Notes under the pieces: model-generated
What the model was told of the DNA's origin: nothing
The model's input: only the letters and a program-made list of their open reading frames with translations
Database searches by the model: none
From: Burhinus oedicnemus
Taxonomy: Eukaryota; Chordata; Aves; Charadriiformes; Burhinidae
DNA length: 64,000 nt
Assembly: GCA_008921705.1 (NCBI GenBank)
Contig: VFFE01009203.1
Location: 755,909 to 819,908, forward strand
Direction: 5' to 3'
Made by a program: the position numbers and the translations under genes
Part shown: in pieces, positions 36,376-48,118 of the stretch
Position numbering within the stretch: position 1 is the first letter of the stretch
How the letters are laid out: every line of letters starts with the position of its first letter

Positions 36376-38694
36376 AGCACCAGAAGAACTGGTAGTGTCA
36401 GACTCCATTCTTGTTCCACCTTGTAATTGCAAAATATATATTTTTAAAATCTCTTATATGTCAAGAAGGCAACAAACCCACAAATTTTCTCTCCTCACAA
36501 CATGAAATGAACATTAACAGGATCTTGGATGATGAAATCATGATCAATTCAACGTGAAAAAGTAAGAGAAATCCTATCATAGAGGTGACTGTCTGTTAAT
36601 ATTCATTTATGTATCTCTTTTATTATTAATAAAGGGAAAATCATATATATTTGTAAGAATTTAGAAAGTTTTGTAATATTTTTTCCTCAGTCTTGGTTCT
36701 TTTGGTAGGAATAAGGGGGAGCAAACCTTTAGGTACTACACAGGGGAAGACTAATTTTAAAAAAGGTCTGCTTAGCATATATTAATTATCCATTCACATT
36801 TTTTATTCATTTTGTATTCAGTGAACAGAAACTCATTGAGTGTAAGCTGTCAAATGTAAAAGCTTCTAAAATAGGTAGGTTGAATAGTGCTGTGGAGATG
36901 TTCATGTCTATCTATGGAGACCAGAGAAGACGACTAGAAAACTAACAATGATAATGCACCATTTTTGGGACAGTTTTTCCATAATGCTCCAACTTCATTG
37001 TCAAAACTCCATTGTCAAAGCTCACAAGTTATCTTGGACACTATATATATTTGCTCTGATTTTATACTTTTCTTTATGCATCTTTGGCCACTCTTGGATA
37101 AAGAATAGTGAGAAAAATGAACTTTTGTGTGACCCGATTTAGTCATTTTTATGTTCTTATAGACTCTAAAAATGACACAGAAATTCCATGTGTAGATCTT
37201 TGGCAGAATCCCATGGATATTATATAGGAAAATAGTACTAGATGGGAAAAGTCAGATTATACAAACCTACAACCGTGAATAATCATCATATAGATGCTTA
37301 GTCCAGGATTATCTAGTATGTGCCTTCCAAAAACCACACCACAGCATGATTTCTAGCTTCTATAATAACTGTAAACTTTTATGTAACCAAAAGCTATTAT
37401 ACATTGCAGGAACAGTGAACAAGCATCACCGATATCCCAGAATATGGCTATAGGTCAAATTAGTTGAATGTGCAGAAGTAGATAAAAAAATCTGAATATG
37501 TTTTTGACAATTTGAATTTCAATTAAAAATATTTTTATACAGCTCAATAAGCAACCCTGGAGTTAATTTCTTTACAATTAAGTCTTTAATGTTACAAACA
37601 GTGAATCTGTCACAGCAAATAATTTAATGATAGTAAGGCTGACCTGCTCTGTTTAATCCTTGCTAATTACTGTTCTTCAGATATCTATTATGGCAACTGT
37701 GTCTGATGAAATATTTTTTTTCTTCTGTTGACTTAAATAATGTGATGATAAATTTCCCATCCTCATTGCCCTGTTTCTCTGCTGCATTGCAGCAGTGTCA
37801 GCTTGATAGCATATTCAAAGATCAGTTACGCCTTTGAATTCTACCCTTATTCATGGACCATCTTCCCTGAACTGGCTGATCGCTGCTTTGTATTTTATCC
37901 TTCATTTTTAATAAGGCCCGTTCCTGTCAGTAAGCATCAAAGATAAATAGCTGATAAGAACTATTTGAAATATTTTTACACGAGCTCTAAATGGATATAG
38001 TCTCTTTAAGTTAGCTAAGGTAGATTTCTACATTAATAAGGGTGACATCATCTCTGTGTGGCAAGTATTGAAGAAACCAGGAAGCCACATCACACAAAAC
38101 TGGAATCACTTGCTACTTGAGGATATTTTAGAGAAAACGTGTTTTACCTAAATGCATTTGGACATTAAAAAGGTGGACTATAGCTCATTCTGTTGGAAGA
38201 GGTGGTGTGTACTAAACCGTAAGGATTCTGAGAAAGACCCAAGACTTATAGCTGTGTCTAGCAAGTAGAGTGGGCTAATAGAACTGGATCTATAAAATTA
38301 TATAGCTGATACTGAGGATCCGACATCCACACCGAATATATTTAGTTTTTTCTGGTTTGATTTGGGGTTTTTTTCGCACCTTCAAACTAGTTCTAGCCTT
38401 GTCCTAAGAATTGTGTTCGTTTGTGCCTGAGATGCATTAGGTGCACTCCTAGAATTGCTTCCAGTTACTTCTAAATGTTTCCATCTTCCAGTCTTGTTTC
38501 ATCCCAGTCAGGCACTCCATGATCACACTATGATGCAAATCTAACTGTAGTAAATGGGGTAAAAACTGGAAAATTCACTTCAAAGGTAGACTCCTGATCT
38601 GAATTAACACACTAATGTGGAAGAAAGAATGTGTATTTACAAAGGAGTGATGAGCAAGAGAGAAGAAGTGCAGACTGTATTTGTAAGTGCAATA
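36376..38694. other. AT-rich DNA, candidate conserved non-coding stretch at ~37480-38000
   Basis: No gene is seen. The sequence at 37480-38000 has evenly mixed composition with TAATTA, ATCAAAG and similar motifs and little simple repeat. That look is typical of vertebrate conserved non-coding elements, but conservation cannot be tested here. Confidence 0.4.
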
Positions 38695-38782
38695 CTGGAA
38701 CACTGTCTTTAGATCTGGTGTGCACATGTTTACAAGGCTATTCAGAAAACAGAGGATACCCAAGAAAATGAATCAATGAAAG
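38695..38782 (+). mobile_element. Ancient CR1/L3-type LINE scrap
   Basis: One plus frame reads LEHCL-stop-IWCAHVYKAIQK followed by TEDTQENESMK. This aligns with the LINE block LEYC-QFW-P--KK-I-KLE--Q---T-M-K that follows the RT domain in CR1/L3 elements. Only about 30 residues are preserved, and no tail is seen. It is much older than the CR1 copies at 31-36 kb. Confidence 0.5.
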
Positions 38783-41700
38783 CAAATAAGCTCTTATCAG
38801 AGCTTAATCTGGTGAAGTTATTAAAGAAAACAATTTAAATTAACTTAATTACAGGTATGAGTAACTTTACAGAGAAAAATGCCAGCTATTAACTAATACA
38901 TTACTCTAGTGAAGAGAGGATAATCCTACAGCTAAGCCTAGACAGAAGTTAAATGCAAATGAATTCCAATTATAAATAGAGCAACACATCCATAACAAAG
39001 ATTAAGTATTAAAACAAATTATATACAGAAGTGATGAGTTCTGCATCTTTTAATACTTTCCAAGTAAGATGCTATGCTTTCCTGGTAGACATAATTTTGT
39101 CAGATATGAGTTACTGGGCTCATTAGGGGACCAAATGAATTAAATTACGTAATGTGATATACACGAGATCAAATTAGGTGATATGATAGTCCACTCTCTG
39201 AAGACTCTATGTATTTTATACTTTATTGAATGGGATTTATTTATTGTGTTTCCTTGAGTAATGTTACCATCATAGACTTATGGGTGATTTGAATATAAAA
39301 CTGTTTACGTTTGACACTGTTCTGGTCTGTGAGTTTAAAGCAAACTCTTGGTTACTTCTCGTATTGTTGTGCTTATTACTACATGCTTTGTCTGCTAAGC
39401 AAGTTGCAGCTGTCCGTAGCAAGATGAAAGTATTTGTACTAGTCTTATCCACAACTTTTAAAAGAATATGGAGACAAAAATTGCCCATGGCAGGAGAGCA
39501 AAATTTCTCCCATATTCTGTTTAGAGAAGTACAGTTCGGATAGCAACTGCATGAAATATTAATATGTATCTTATTGTCATAAAGCTGATCTTTACTTCAG
39601 CTATACTTATGTAATGGCTTTTAAGTGAGATTTCTGTTTTAAATTACTATTGCCTAAATACCTGCTGGGGCATTGGTGTTTTCACAGTCTGGGTTGAGGT
39701 CGTGATGAATTGTGCCAAGTATTCCATCTTACGCTTCAGAGGTTTCTCTCACTGGAACTCATGGTACACGGCAGCTGAGGAAGCAGGAGCTGGTGAGCTC
39801 TTGAGTCTTGCTTGATGATGAAGCTGAGATACACTCTGAGCATATATTTTCCTGGGATGTCAAAGAGTATTTCAATTATGAAATATAGGTGTAATCAGAA
39901 AGATGGAGGCCACCACCCTCTGACCATTAATTCTGCAACTGTACAAAATTAATCCAGATCAGACGTGAGCACAAACCTGCATTCTTACGTATCTGGCTAG
40001 AGTTCAGACCACTGTTATGCTTTTATGTTTACTTTGCATTAGCTCCAAAAAAGCAGAGGGTACCTTGTTCTGGCATCCAAGTTAAGTTTCTCAGTCATCG
40101 TTTTTTGAACAAATTTGGATGAGTAGACCTGGATTTTATGAATCAGAACTTTATGTCATGTGACTTTAATGTTTTGGGTTTTTTCCATCTTGTGTTAGGA
40201 ACTTTAAAATGGAATTTATTGTACAGCCAAACTGGAGATTGCGATTGAGATTCAGTGAAGGATTTCTATAATGAGAATGGATTTAGCTGGAAGTTGGTTA
40301 CCTGCATCCATAATGTTAGTTTTGATAATTTCCACTAAATTTGGAATTGCCTAGATGTCTCAAAGACCTTATATATTTGTCGACTGATTGATGATTACTT
40401 TTTCATTTACCAGTTGCTTACAGGTGTTTCTTCCAACTCTCCAGAATTGCCCTAGTCTCAAAGTAGCTCAACATTTGGTTGCCTTCCTTAGAGGAAACAT
40501 ACTAACAATCCGAATAGTCAGAGAAAACTACTAAATTCCGTCTTGGTTCTGAATCATGTTATAGAATTTTAGTAAAATAATATTTTAATTCAATATATAT
40601 TTTTAAACGTTATTTAGTATTTCATTCCCTATTTGTTTCTGCAGATTTCCAGCATTACTTTCAAGTTTCTTATTATGATTTTGTGGAATCCTATTGTTTA
40701 CAGCTTCCATTCTATTTTTTTCATCCTCCTTAATATTAGGTTGAGACCAGTGAAACTTAAATATTCTTGCTCTACTATTTATCTCTAAGTACTAGAATAA
40801 ATCAAACATTTTAAAACGAGACAAGCCCTTATTAAGTATATGGAGAAATGGGTAGTTAAGAAATGCACTTTGAAGTAAACAAGAACCAGGTTTTGAATTT
40901 GTTAGCATTTTAATGGAGTTTTGAAACCATGGGTATTCAAAAAGCCAGGAAAACATCTTTGTTGATCAAGTGAATAGATAATACCCTTTAAAGCTTGCTT
41001 TCCCTCAGGATACTAAAAGAACAAACCTTGTTATTTCCTGAATTTTTTTTACACTAATTCAGCATATTTTTCCTTTAAAAAAAAGACATTCGTGTTTTAA
41101 AATGAAACCCAGGAATAGCTTAACAGACCAGATAACTTGCATTTGCTATTAAACAGACCTTTGCTTTAAATATGCTGTCCTAAGCGAAGTACTAGCATTA
41201 TCTGATTCAGTTCTATGCAACATAGGAAAACCATGCTTTTAATTAAAGAAAAACTCCTCACAGGCATTAGTAAGAAACAGCTTTCAGGTTTTAAACAAGA
41301 GAACTAAAAATCAAAGTGAAACAAAAGAATGGAAACAGTTTATTTGCATTTAAATATTTCCATGAAGACAATGAGAGAACGTAATTAAGGGTTTAAAAAA
41401 AAAACAAGCCAAGCAAATTTACTTGAAAACCATTTATTGTGTATACAGTGTAGAAAAATGACTCTTAAATTCTTTTGGTTATGATTCTCATTACAGCGAG
41501 TTGAATTTCTCTCAGGGTCCTAATGCCAATTCATTCCCATGAACTTACTTGATGTCGCAAGTCCTAGTTCAGTAGCAGCTTGTCTTAAAGCATGACATGT
41601 TTGAGATGGTCAAAAGGTAAGAGTTTTATAGAAATATTCACAGTTATGTTCTAAGGGGATTCAAATATGGATACAGATATCTAAAGAGGACAATTCAAGA

Positions 41701-44700
41701 GAATTTGAATGAAAGGTGAAGAGTTTTTCTTCTCTCACATTAGTATTATTAGCAACATAAAACCTGCTATTTGGTGTTTTTCAGTAAATATTCTGTAAGA
41801 GCTTCAACAGGCAATTGCAATTTTCTTTGTATGGTGTTAGGAAATATTTGGACAAAGTGAATAAAAATGAAACTTAAAAATGAAAAATTAGGAAATTAAA
41901 TAAAAGGTGCTATTTGCTGCTTTACTGCTTTCTTCCTCTTTGATGATTCATTAGGAAATCAAATAATACATGTAATTTGGTGCTTTAGTACTTTTTTCCT
42001 CTTCACAAATACTACTCACAAAAGATTCGTGGGTTGGTTTTCTATTGTTCTAACCAGACAGATGAAAAACAAGAAAAAAAATCAATAAATATGCAAATTT
42101 GTCCATATTTTGGTAGCCAAATGAATCACAAGTATCTCTCCAGCCTTTAAGAGAAAAGAGTGAATTCTTGGGGAATTCCATTGTTCTTACAGTACCACAG
42201 CTGAAGCATCCTTTGAGATTTTATATGGCTTTCTTTTCACAAGTCTGGGAGTATTTGCTAATGTTTATTTATTTTTTTGATTCATATTTTGATCCAACAT
42301 TACATCACTTAAGGAGAACTTTTCTGGAAGACTCTCTCCCCTCCCCCAATCCTGTAATTCTGTGGATTATCTAAACTGAACCAAAATAGGGTCAAAAGAA
42401 CCCAGTCACCTGAGTTAACAGAAAAAGAAGAGGATACATTTGCAGTTTTGGTCTTTGTTTGCTGTGACTTCTGATACTACTAGGTGCTTCCTTCTGTTTA
42501 GGACTTGCAGCTCATATACACCCCTTGAGGTAGCATCTGAAGCTTTTTCCCTATTTTGATAAGAATCAGAGTGGACGGCAAGAGGTTTACTCTTTAAAAT
42601 ACACGTGGAGATGCAGTAATGCCTTCCTTGTCTACAAAAGCTCGTTTGTTAGAGAAATCACTGAGCGTGCTAGGGACCCAAGTTCTCTTCTCTGCTTGAG
42701 AGGTTTCAGAATCATATCAGCTGTAAGAGTGCCTTAAATGTCAGGTTAATAACAGAGCAAGTGAACGGGATCCCGCACATGGGTGCTGAAGGCACTTACC
42801 GCTGCACCCTACATGCGTGCTCCTAGCTGTTTTCTCCTTTTGCCTCTCCCAATGTCTCCCGATTCAGCAGAAAGGACTGAGACCTGGTCTCCACCTTGGA
42901 ACAGCACACAGCCTGGTACTCACATAACAGATCTACAGACACGCTGTCCTACAAAAATATTTGCTTTAATATTTTTTTCTATTATTTATATAAATGCAAT
43001 TAGGATGTTATGGAAGAGGTGTCTGTCAAAAGTAACCATTGCAAGAACAGAGTTTCCTTTCATGTAAGTTGAACGTAGAGCATTTCTTCAATTTATACTT
43101 TAGACAGTATTGGACCTGATTTTGTAGTTTTCAGAGCTGCTGAAACTGCTTTTCTTTGACTGAATCAGCAAGTTTTTAAAAAATTACTGTAATGGATTAT
43201 TTTATTAGAACCTAACAATTACCTATTTTAAGGGACTCTTCCTGCTTTCTGTGCAGTTATGTCCTCTTTGTCTAAAGCATATTTTTTAGGAAACTGCAGT
43301 AGGGACCAGATCAAGGAATACTCTTAAGTGTATTCAGTGTATCTGACTTTAGTTTCCCATATGCTTAAGTTCCCTCGCTATATCGGGTCCTAATTTCTTT
43401 ATTGGGGAATTCAATTCTATAGCTGAATCCTTGTTAAGAGTTGCCTTATTCTACATTTATCAACAGCGTTCTGTTGGTTTTGATTCCCTTATCACTGAAA
43501 ACAATTACCTATTTGTCGGGTATGAACTGATTAATCTTTTCTCACCAATGGATCTCCAGATAATTTTCTTGGAAGAAGTTAATAGAAGAAAAGAGATAAA
43601 TGATTTTCTACATTACATTTCCTATCCATTTGTTTTAATATGATAAATACAGCATAACTTTTAAATATTGACCATCATTACTCACCAGAAAGAGCAGTTC
43701 CTCTACTCAGATAGGAGAAACAACAGTCTGCTGACATTTTTCACCATTTAATTTTCACTTACTTCTTTGAGGGTTACTTTCTCTGAAGTTATGAGCTATA
43801 TAATTTTATTACTATTCAACTTTTATGTTACATTTTCTCTTTATTCATCTGAGACAACGTACGTGCAGTGAACCTTCAGGAATTCCTCCACTCATTCTAC
43901 AGCTGTCTCTGAGAAATGATGCATTTTAAGAAGCACCTCTGAGGTTCCTTCAAGCATGTACATTAAATTAAAAAAAAAAGAACTTTTTGTCCCTAATCTA
44001 GTACTGCAGCCATAAATATTGTTACAGAAGGTAGATCCATTAGATAGGGTTAGACAGTCTTTGGGCCCTAGTTTAACAGAAAGTATTTGATTCCTGGTTC
44101 CAGAAATGTGTCATTTGAATGAAGAAAATTAAGCACTTCAGTGCAATGCAAACCAGCCACCTGTAAATGTTGAAAGAAAAGTCCATGTGGAATCTTGCCA
44201 CTCTCTCGGATGAAGCTGCCACAATCTCTTTATAAGATCTGATGCTATATAAGACTAATTTTTGAAAAATAGAAATTTTAAAAAAACCCATATCTGAGAA
44301 TATACCTGTTTAATGGAGAAAATGATTTTTTCTAAAGGCTTGCAAGCATTTCTGTTTGAACCAGTGTTTTTGATATTTTTATCAGAAATCCGGGGGAAAA
44401 CTCATCAGACATTTTACAGAAAATTAGAGAAATTAATTTGGCTTTCAGGGCACCTAATAATAGGTAGTATAATGTGAAGTCTAAACACTTTTCATGTTGA
44501 TTTAGCTGTTTAGGAATTGGGTTAAGCATTGATTTGATTGTGGTCAAGAAGCTCTACACAGTCAGGCAATCTTTATACAACCTTATATAAAGTCTTTGCT
44601 ATCCAATGGCTGGAAACATACTAGAAAATCTAAATGGAAATGTTTTAGAAAGGCACAGCTGGCTGTTAGAATAACAGGACTGGGGCTGCCATGAATCCCG

Positions 44701-47697
44701 TAAGCATTTATCTCATGGGGATGAAATTACCATTTCTATGTACTACCCAGAGGAGTGAATGAGAAACAAAAAAGGTCACCAATGTCCAGCCCATTGAGAA
44801 ACCTTCCAAGACCATCCTTCTTTCTGAGAAGTGGCATTAAGAACATACTGGGCAGGGGAGTATGGGGAGACAGCAAATATCAGACATCTAAGGAGAACCT
44901 AAGGCAGCTTAGGAACCTGCCTAATTTAGACATGTCTTATTTAAACTATGCACTAATTCCTTGTTCAGTTCAAATGGTTCAAAACAAAGTGTTATGGTTC
45001 ATGCCCTCCTTGGCTGAGCCAAAAAGGTGCTTTATGTAAACCCTCAAATCACGTCTATATGCGGTCTAGACTAAGAGGTCCTTGCTTGCCCATGGGTACT
45101 CTACGGTGCAAGCACTGTGCTATGGGCAGCATCACTCTTACTGCTTCATGTCAGCAGCCAGCAGCCACTTCTCATGTTTGTTGGAGGGCTTTATAGGCAG
45201 CAAGGTAACCCTTGAGCCATGCACGGAAGATGGGTGTAAATTTCTATGCAAGAATGGCTGAGTGAAATGTTCTGATTTGTCCTTCACTGCAAATCAGACT
45301 GGGTAATCAAAGTGGTTCTTTCTACTCTGGTACGTGTTCAGCCTGTTAGCTGTCTTCAAATAGAAAAATGTCAGACGTTTCTTTTCCATCAGATTTCCAA
45401 GGTGAAAAATAAAGCAGTTTGCTGACACTTCAGAACACTTGCAAATTGGTAATGTGTTATAAAAATTGATGAGGCAATGAAGGACTTATTCCACATATTA
45501 AACAATTCAGAAAAATGGTAAAAAATTAAAAATTGCAGAAGAGAAACAGAGTTAAGACACTCCCTTTAAGAGAATTGGGAAATACAAGACAGTAATGAAT
45601 GATAAATATTTTGGTTTAATCCTTTAAAAGCATATTGAATTATCTATTAAAACAGCATCAACAACAACAACAAAAGTGAAAAGAAAAGCAAAATCAAACC
45701 AAAGCCAGAGACTCCAGAAAATACCTCTGGAATTTATTCTGTGTTTATACACAATTTATCATCCTGCCTTGTCAGATTCACCGAGGAAAATGTGAGAAGG
45801 ACGGCGAGGAGGAAGTTAGGTGCCAGCATAGCCTTTTACTTTCATGCTTTAATTCATGTCATGGTGAGCATTTATGGCACTTAACATGTTCCTCCTCTTG
45901 CCATTTATTCAACCACATTGCAGTTGAGTCCAGAGTGAAGTTGTCGTCCAGGGCTGAAAATCTAGGTACAGACAGATGATGAGTAGTAAGCCTTAGTGGA
46001 AGCTAAATTCCCACCTTTTTGGTTTTTGGATATTTTGGGTATCTTTGATGCTTCCTAGAACCAGATGTCTGCCAGTCAGCTTGAAAATGACCAAGGAAGG
46101 GGCAATTATAGAAACTATTTTATTTTGTATTCACTGGTTGAGGATGACTCTTCTTCCCATACCTGTCCTTTTTCCTGGTTTAAAATCAGACTATTCCTAT
46201 CCCAATAAATCGTCAGATGTCAGTTAAACAAAAACAATACTTACCTAGAAAATCAACATCATAACGTCTAGCAAAATTCTCTATTAGTCTGCTGCTGACA
46301 GGCTCGGACAGAGCCTTGTTCTCTCAAGGCAGAAATAACCCGTGGCTGGAAAGATGACTTGTGATTATTAGATATTCTAACTTTCAAAATAAGTAGAAAC
46401 CTGGCCTTATGGAAGTCAGTGCAAATGGTAGTGATTTCAGTGCATCAGGTTTTTATTTCTTTTCCTTCTTCTCACTTTGTTAGAGAACTAATATGAAATG
46501 GTAAATCTGTAACCATAGGTCAGACAAATAAATACTGCCCAAGGAAAAAAACAAGTCTTTGAAAAGTTAACTAACTTTAAAGAGTTAGATAACCTCTATT
46601 CATTGACCACATACTGATCCCTGAAAAAAAAATCATCTATTATCTCTGTGGTTCTTAAACATACATATTACACATTTTTAAATTCTGCTAGAAGGGCATA
46701 GACACTTAAATGTGTGTGAGTTTTTCTGCAACTCCTCAACCATTGTTTTCTTTCCAGTATCTTTGTTTTGCCAGCAATGAGTTTTCTCATAGCATATTTA
46801 TTTTCAAGAATCTCTCTCTGTATATATAGTAATATATGTTTCCATTGCTGGCAATTAATCTGGTACATTGCAATTGCAGTTCTGGAGCATGTCTACTGTA
46901 AGATAGAATGATTCAGTAATATAGGAGCAGACTGTCAATTTAAAATCCATTCTTGTTTCCCAGTTCATTTGCAGCAACAAAAAAAATAACTTACCCTCAA
47001 TATAAAGCAATATGAAAAGAACCTTAATAGATTTCCTTTGGTATAAACAATTAAGAAAGTAATTTCTAAATAGGACTGTTTTAATAGCGATGAATTACTT
47101 TGAAAGGCAGCAGCTAGGAGAAGTCAAAAATGTTCTGATATGTGTAAAGCTGAGACTTCCAAAGTTGTAAGCATCTTCAGTAATTAAAACCAGGTTATTG
47201 CTGGAAAATTCTGTTCTTGTTTTGACATTGACAGGATAAGACAGGTGAATTTAGTTCAGATTTACTTTGTCAGAAATCACAAGGCTACCTTAGGGCTATT
47301 AAATCCTTGGGTACTTTTCAAGGTAAAACAAATAGGAAGAAATGTTCAAAGTAATTGATTAAAGGCAGTGGTTAATTCAGACAGTGAGTAAGTAGAAAAA
47401 TGACCCAGTGCTACTTTTAAAAGAGAGTAAATTATCCCTAGTATAGATTAAAAATAAAAGGGTAGATGAAAAAGAAGCCTCATTTAAAAAGGAGTAGAGG
47501 GGAATGCTTGTAAAGATAGAACTGATGTGGTCAGTTTATGCAATTTTGTATATGAAACGTTTAGATGAAAGGCACTTTGGAATGCCACTGTAGAGGTGAA
47601 ATATCTTCCTTTCTCCAGCACAGCTTTCTTGACTTTTCTTTAACTTGTCAAGCTTGGAGGCAAATCAAAATACAGCTCCTGCAAATTTATGAAACTT
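38783..47697. other. Long AT-rich stretch, no gene seen
   Basis: About 9 kb has no recognisable exon or repeat family. A (CAA)n run of a few units lies near 45657-45672. The stretch 40880-41460 looks like a candidate conserved non-coding element, with ATTTGCAT and TAATTA-type cores. Frames of 60-94 codons match nothing known. Confidence 0.5.
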
Positions 47698-47827
47698 CAT
47701 AGAATCATAGAATAGTTTAGGTTGGAAGGGACCTTAAAGATCATCTAGTTCCAACCCCCCTGCCATGGGCAAGGACATCTCCCACTAGACCTGGTTACTC
47801 AAAGCCCCATCCAACCTGGCCTTGAAT
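47698..47827 (-). mobile_element. CR1 LINE 3' terminus, strongly 5'-truncated
   Basis: Only the last ~130 bp of a CR1 remain. From the left these are the octamer tail (CATAGAATCATAGAATAG), GTTGGAAGGGACCTTAAAGA, the CCATGGGCAAGGACATCTCC block and CCATCCAACCTGGCCTTGAA, where similarity stops. It is the same subfamily as 31618-31830. It directly abuts the rearranged module at 47843-48118. Confidence 0.95.
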
Positions 47828-47842
47828 TTTTAAACTTGTTTT

Positions 47843-48118
47843 TTGTTAAAAGGTTTTATGAAGAGGTTCTGAGACTCATATATGTCTTCCTATTACAGCT
47901 TTAGCTGCTTTAGGTATTATAACTTCATGTGATACATTTCTGGTTGGTGCCCTTGAATGGTTCTATGGTTCTATGATTATTCTAGATCAAAACAGTGACA
48001 ACGGCACCAACTTTAACATTGGTTCATTCCAAATGTATTCTTGGCCAGTTGTGTTTACCTCCAGAAATTTCAGGAAGTCTTGTAGAACAAACCTTACCAG
48101 AAATGTATCACATGAAGT
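47843..48118. repeat. Rearranged copy of the 61.7-kb module (half B inverted, half A direct)
   Basis: Positions 47843-47944 are the reverse complement of about 61776-61878 (half B plus the A/B junction). Positions 47979-48118 are a direct copy of 61666-61803 (half A plus the junction). The two halves are therefore in opposite orientation here but continuous at 61.7 kb. The A/B junction sequence appears twice as a perfect 23-bp inverted repeat (47922-47944 and 48096-48118). Similarity between loci is about 90% by eye, with a 7-bp length difference inside A. The repeat family is not one I recognise. Confidence 0.9.
47958..47977 (+). repeat. CR1-like octamer tail, plus orientation
   Basis: TGGTTCTATGGTTCTATGAT lies between the two halves of the rearranged module. 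It matches the tail of the plus-strand CR1 ending at 630 and points opposite to the CR1 at 47698-47827. No CR1 body precedes it. Confidence 0.7.
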
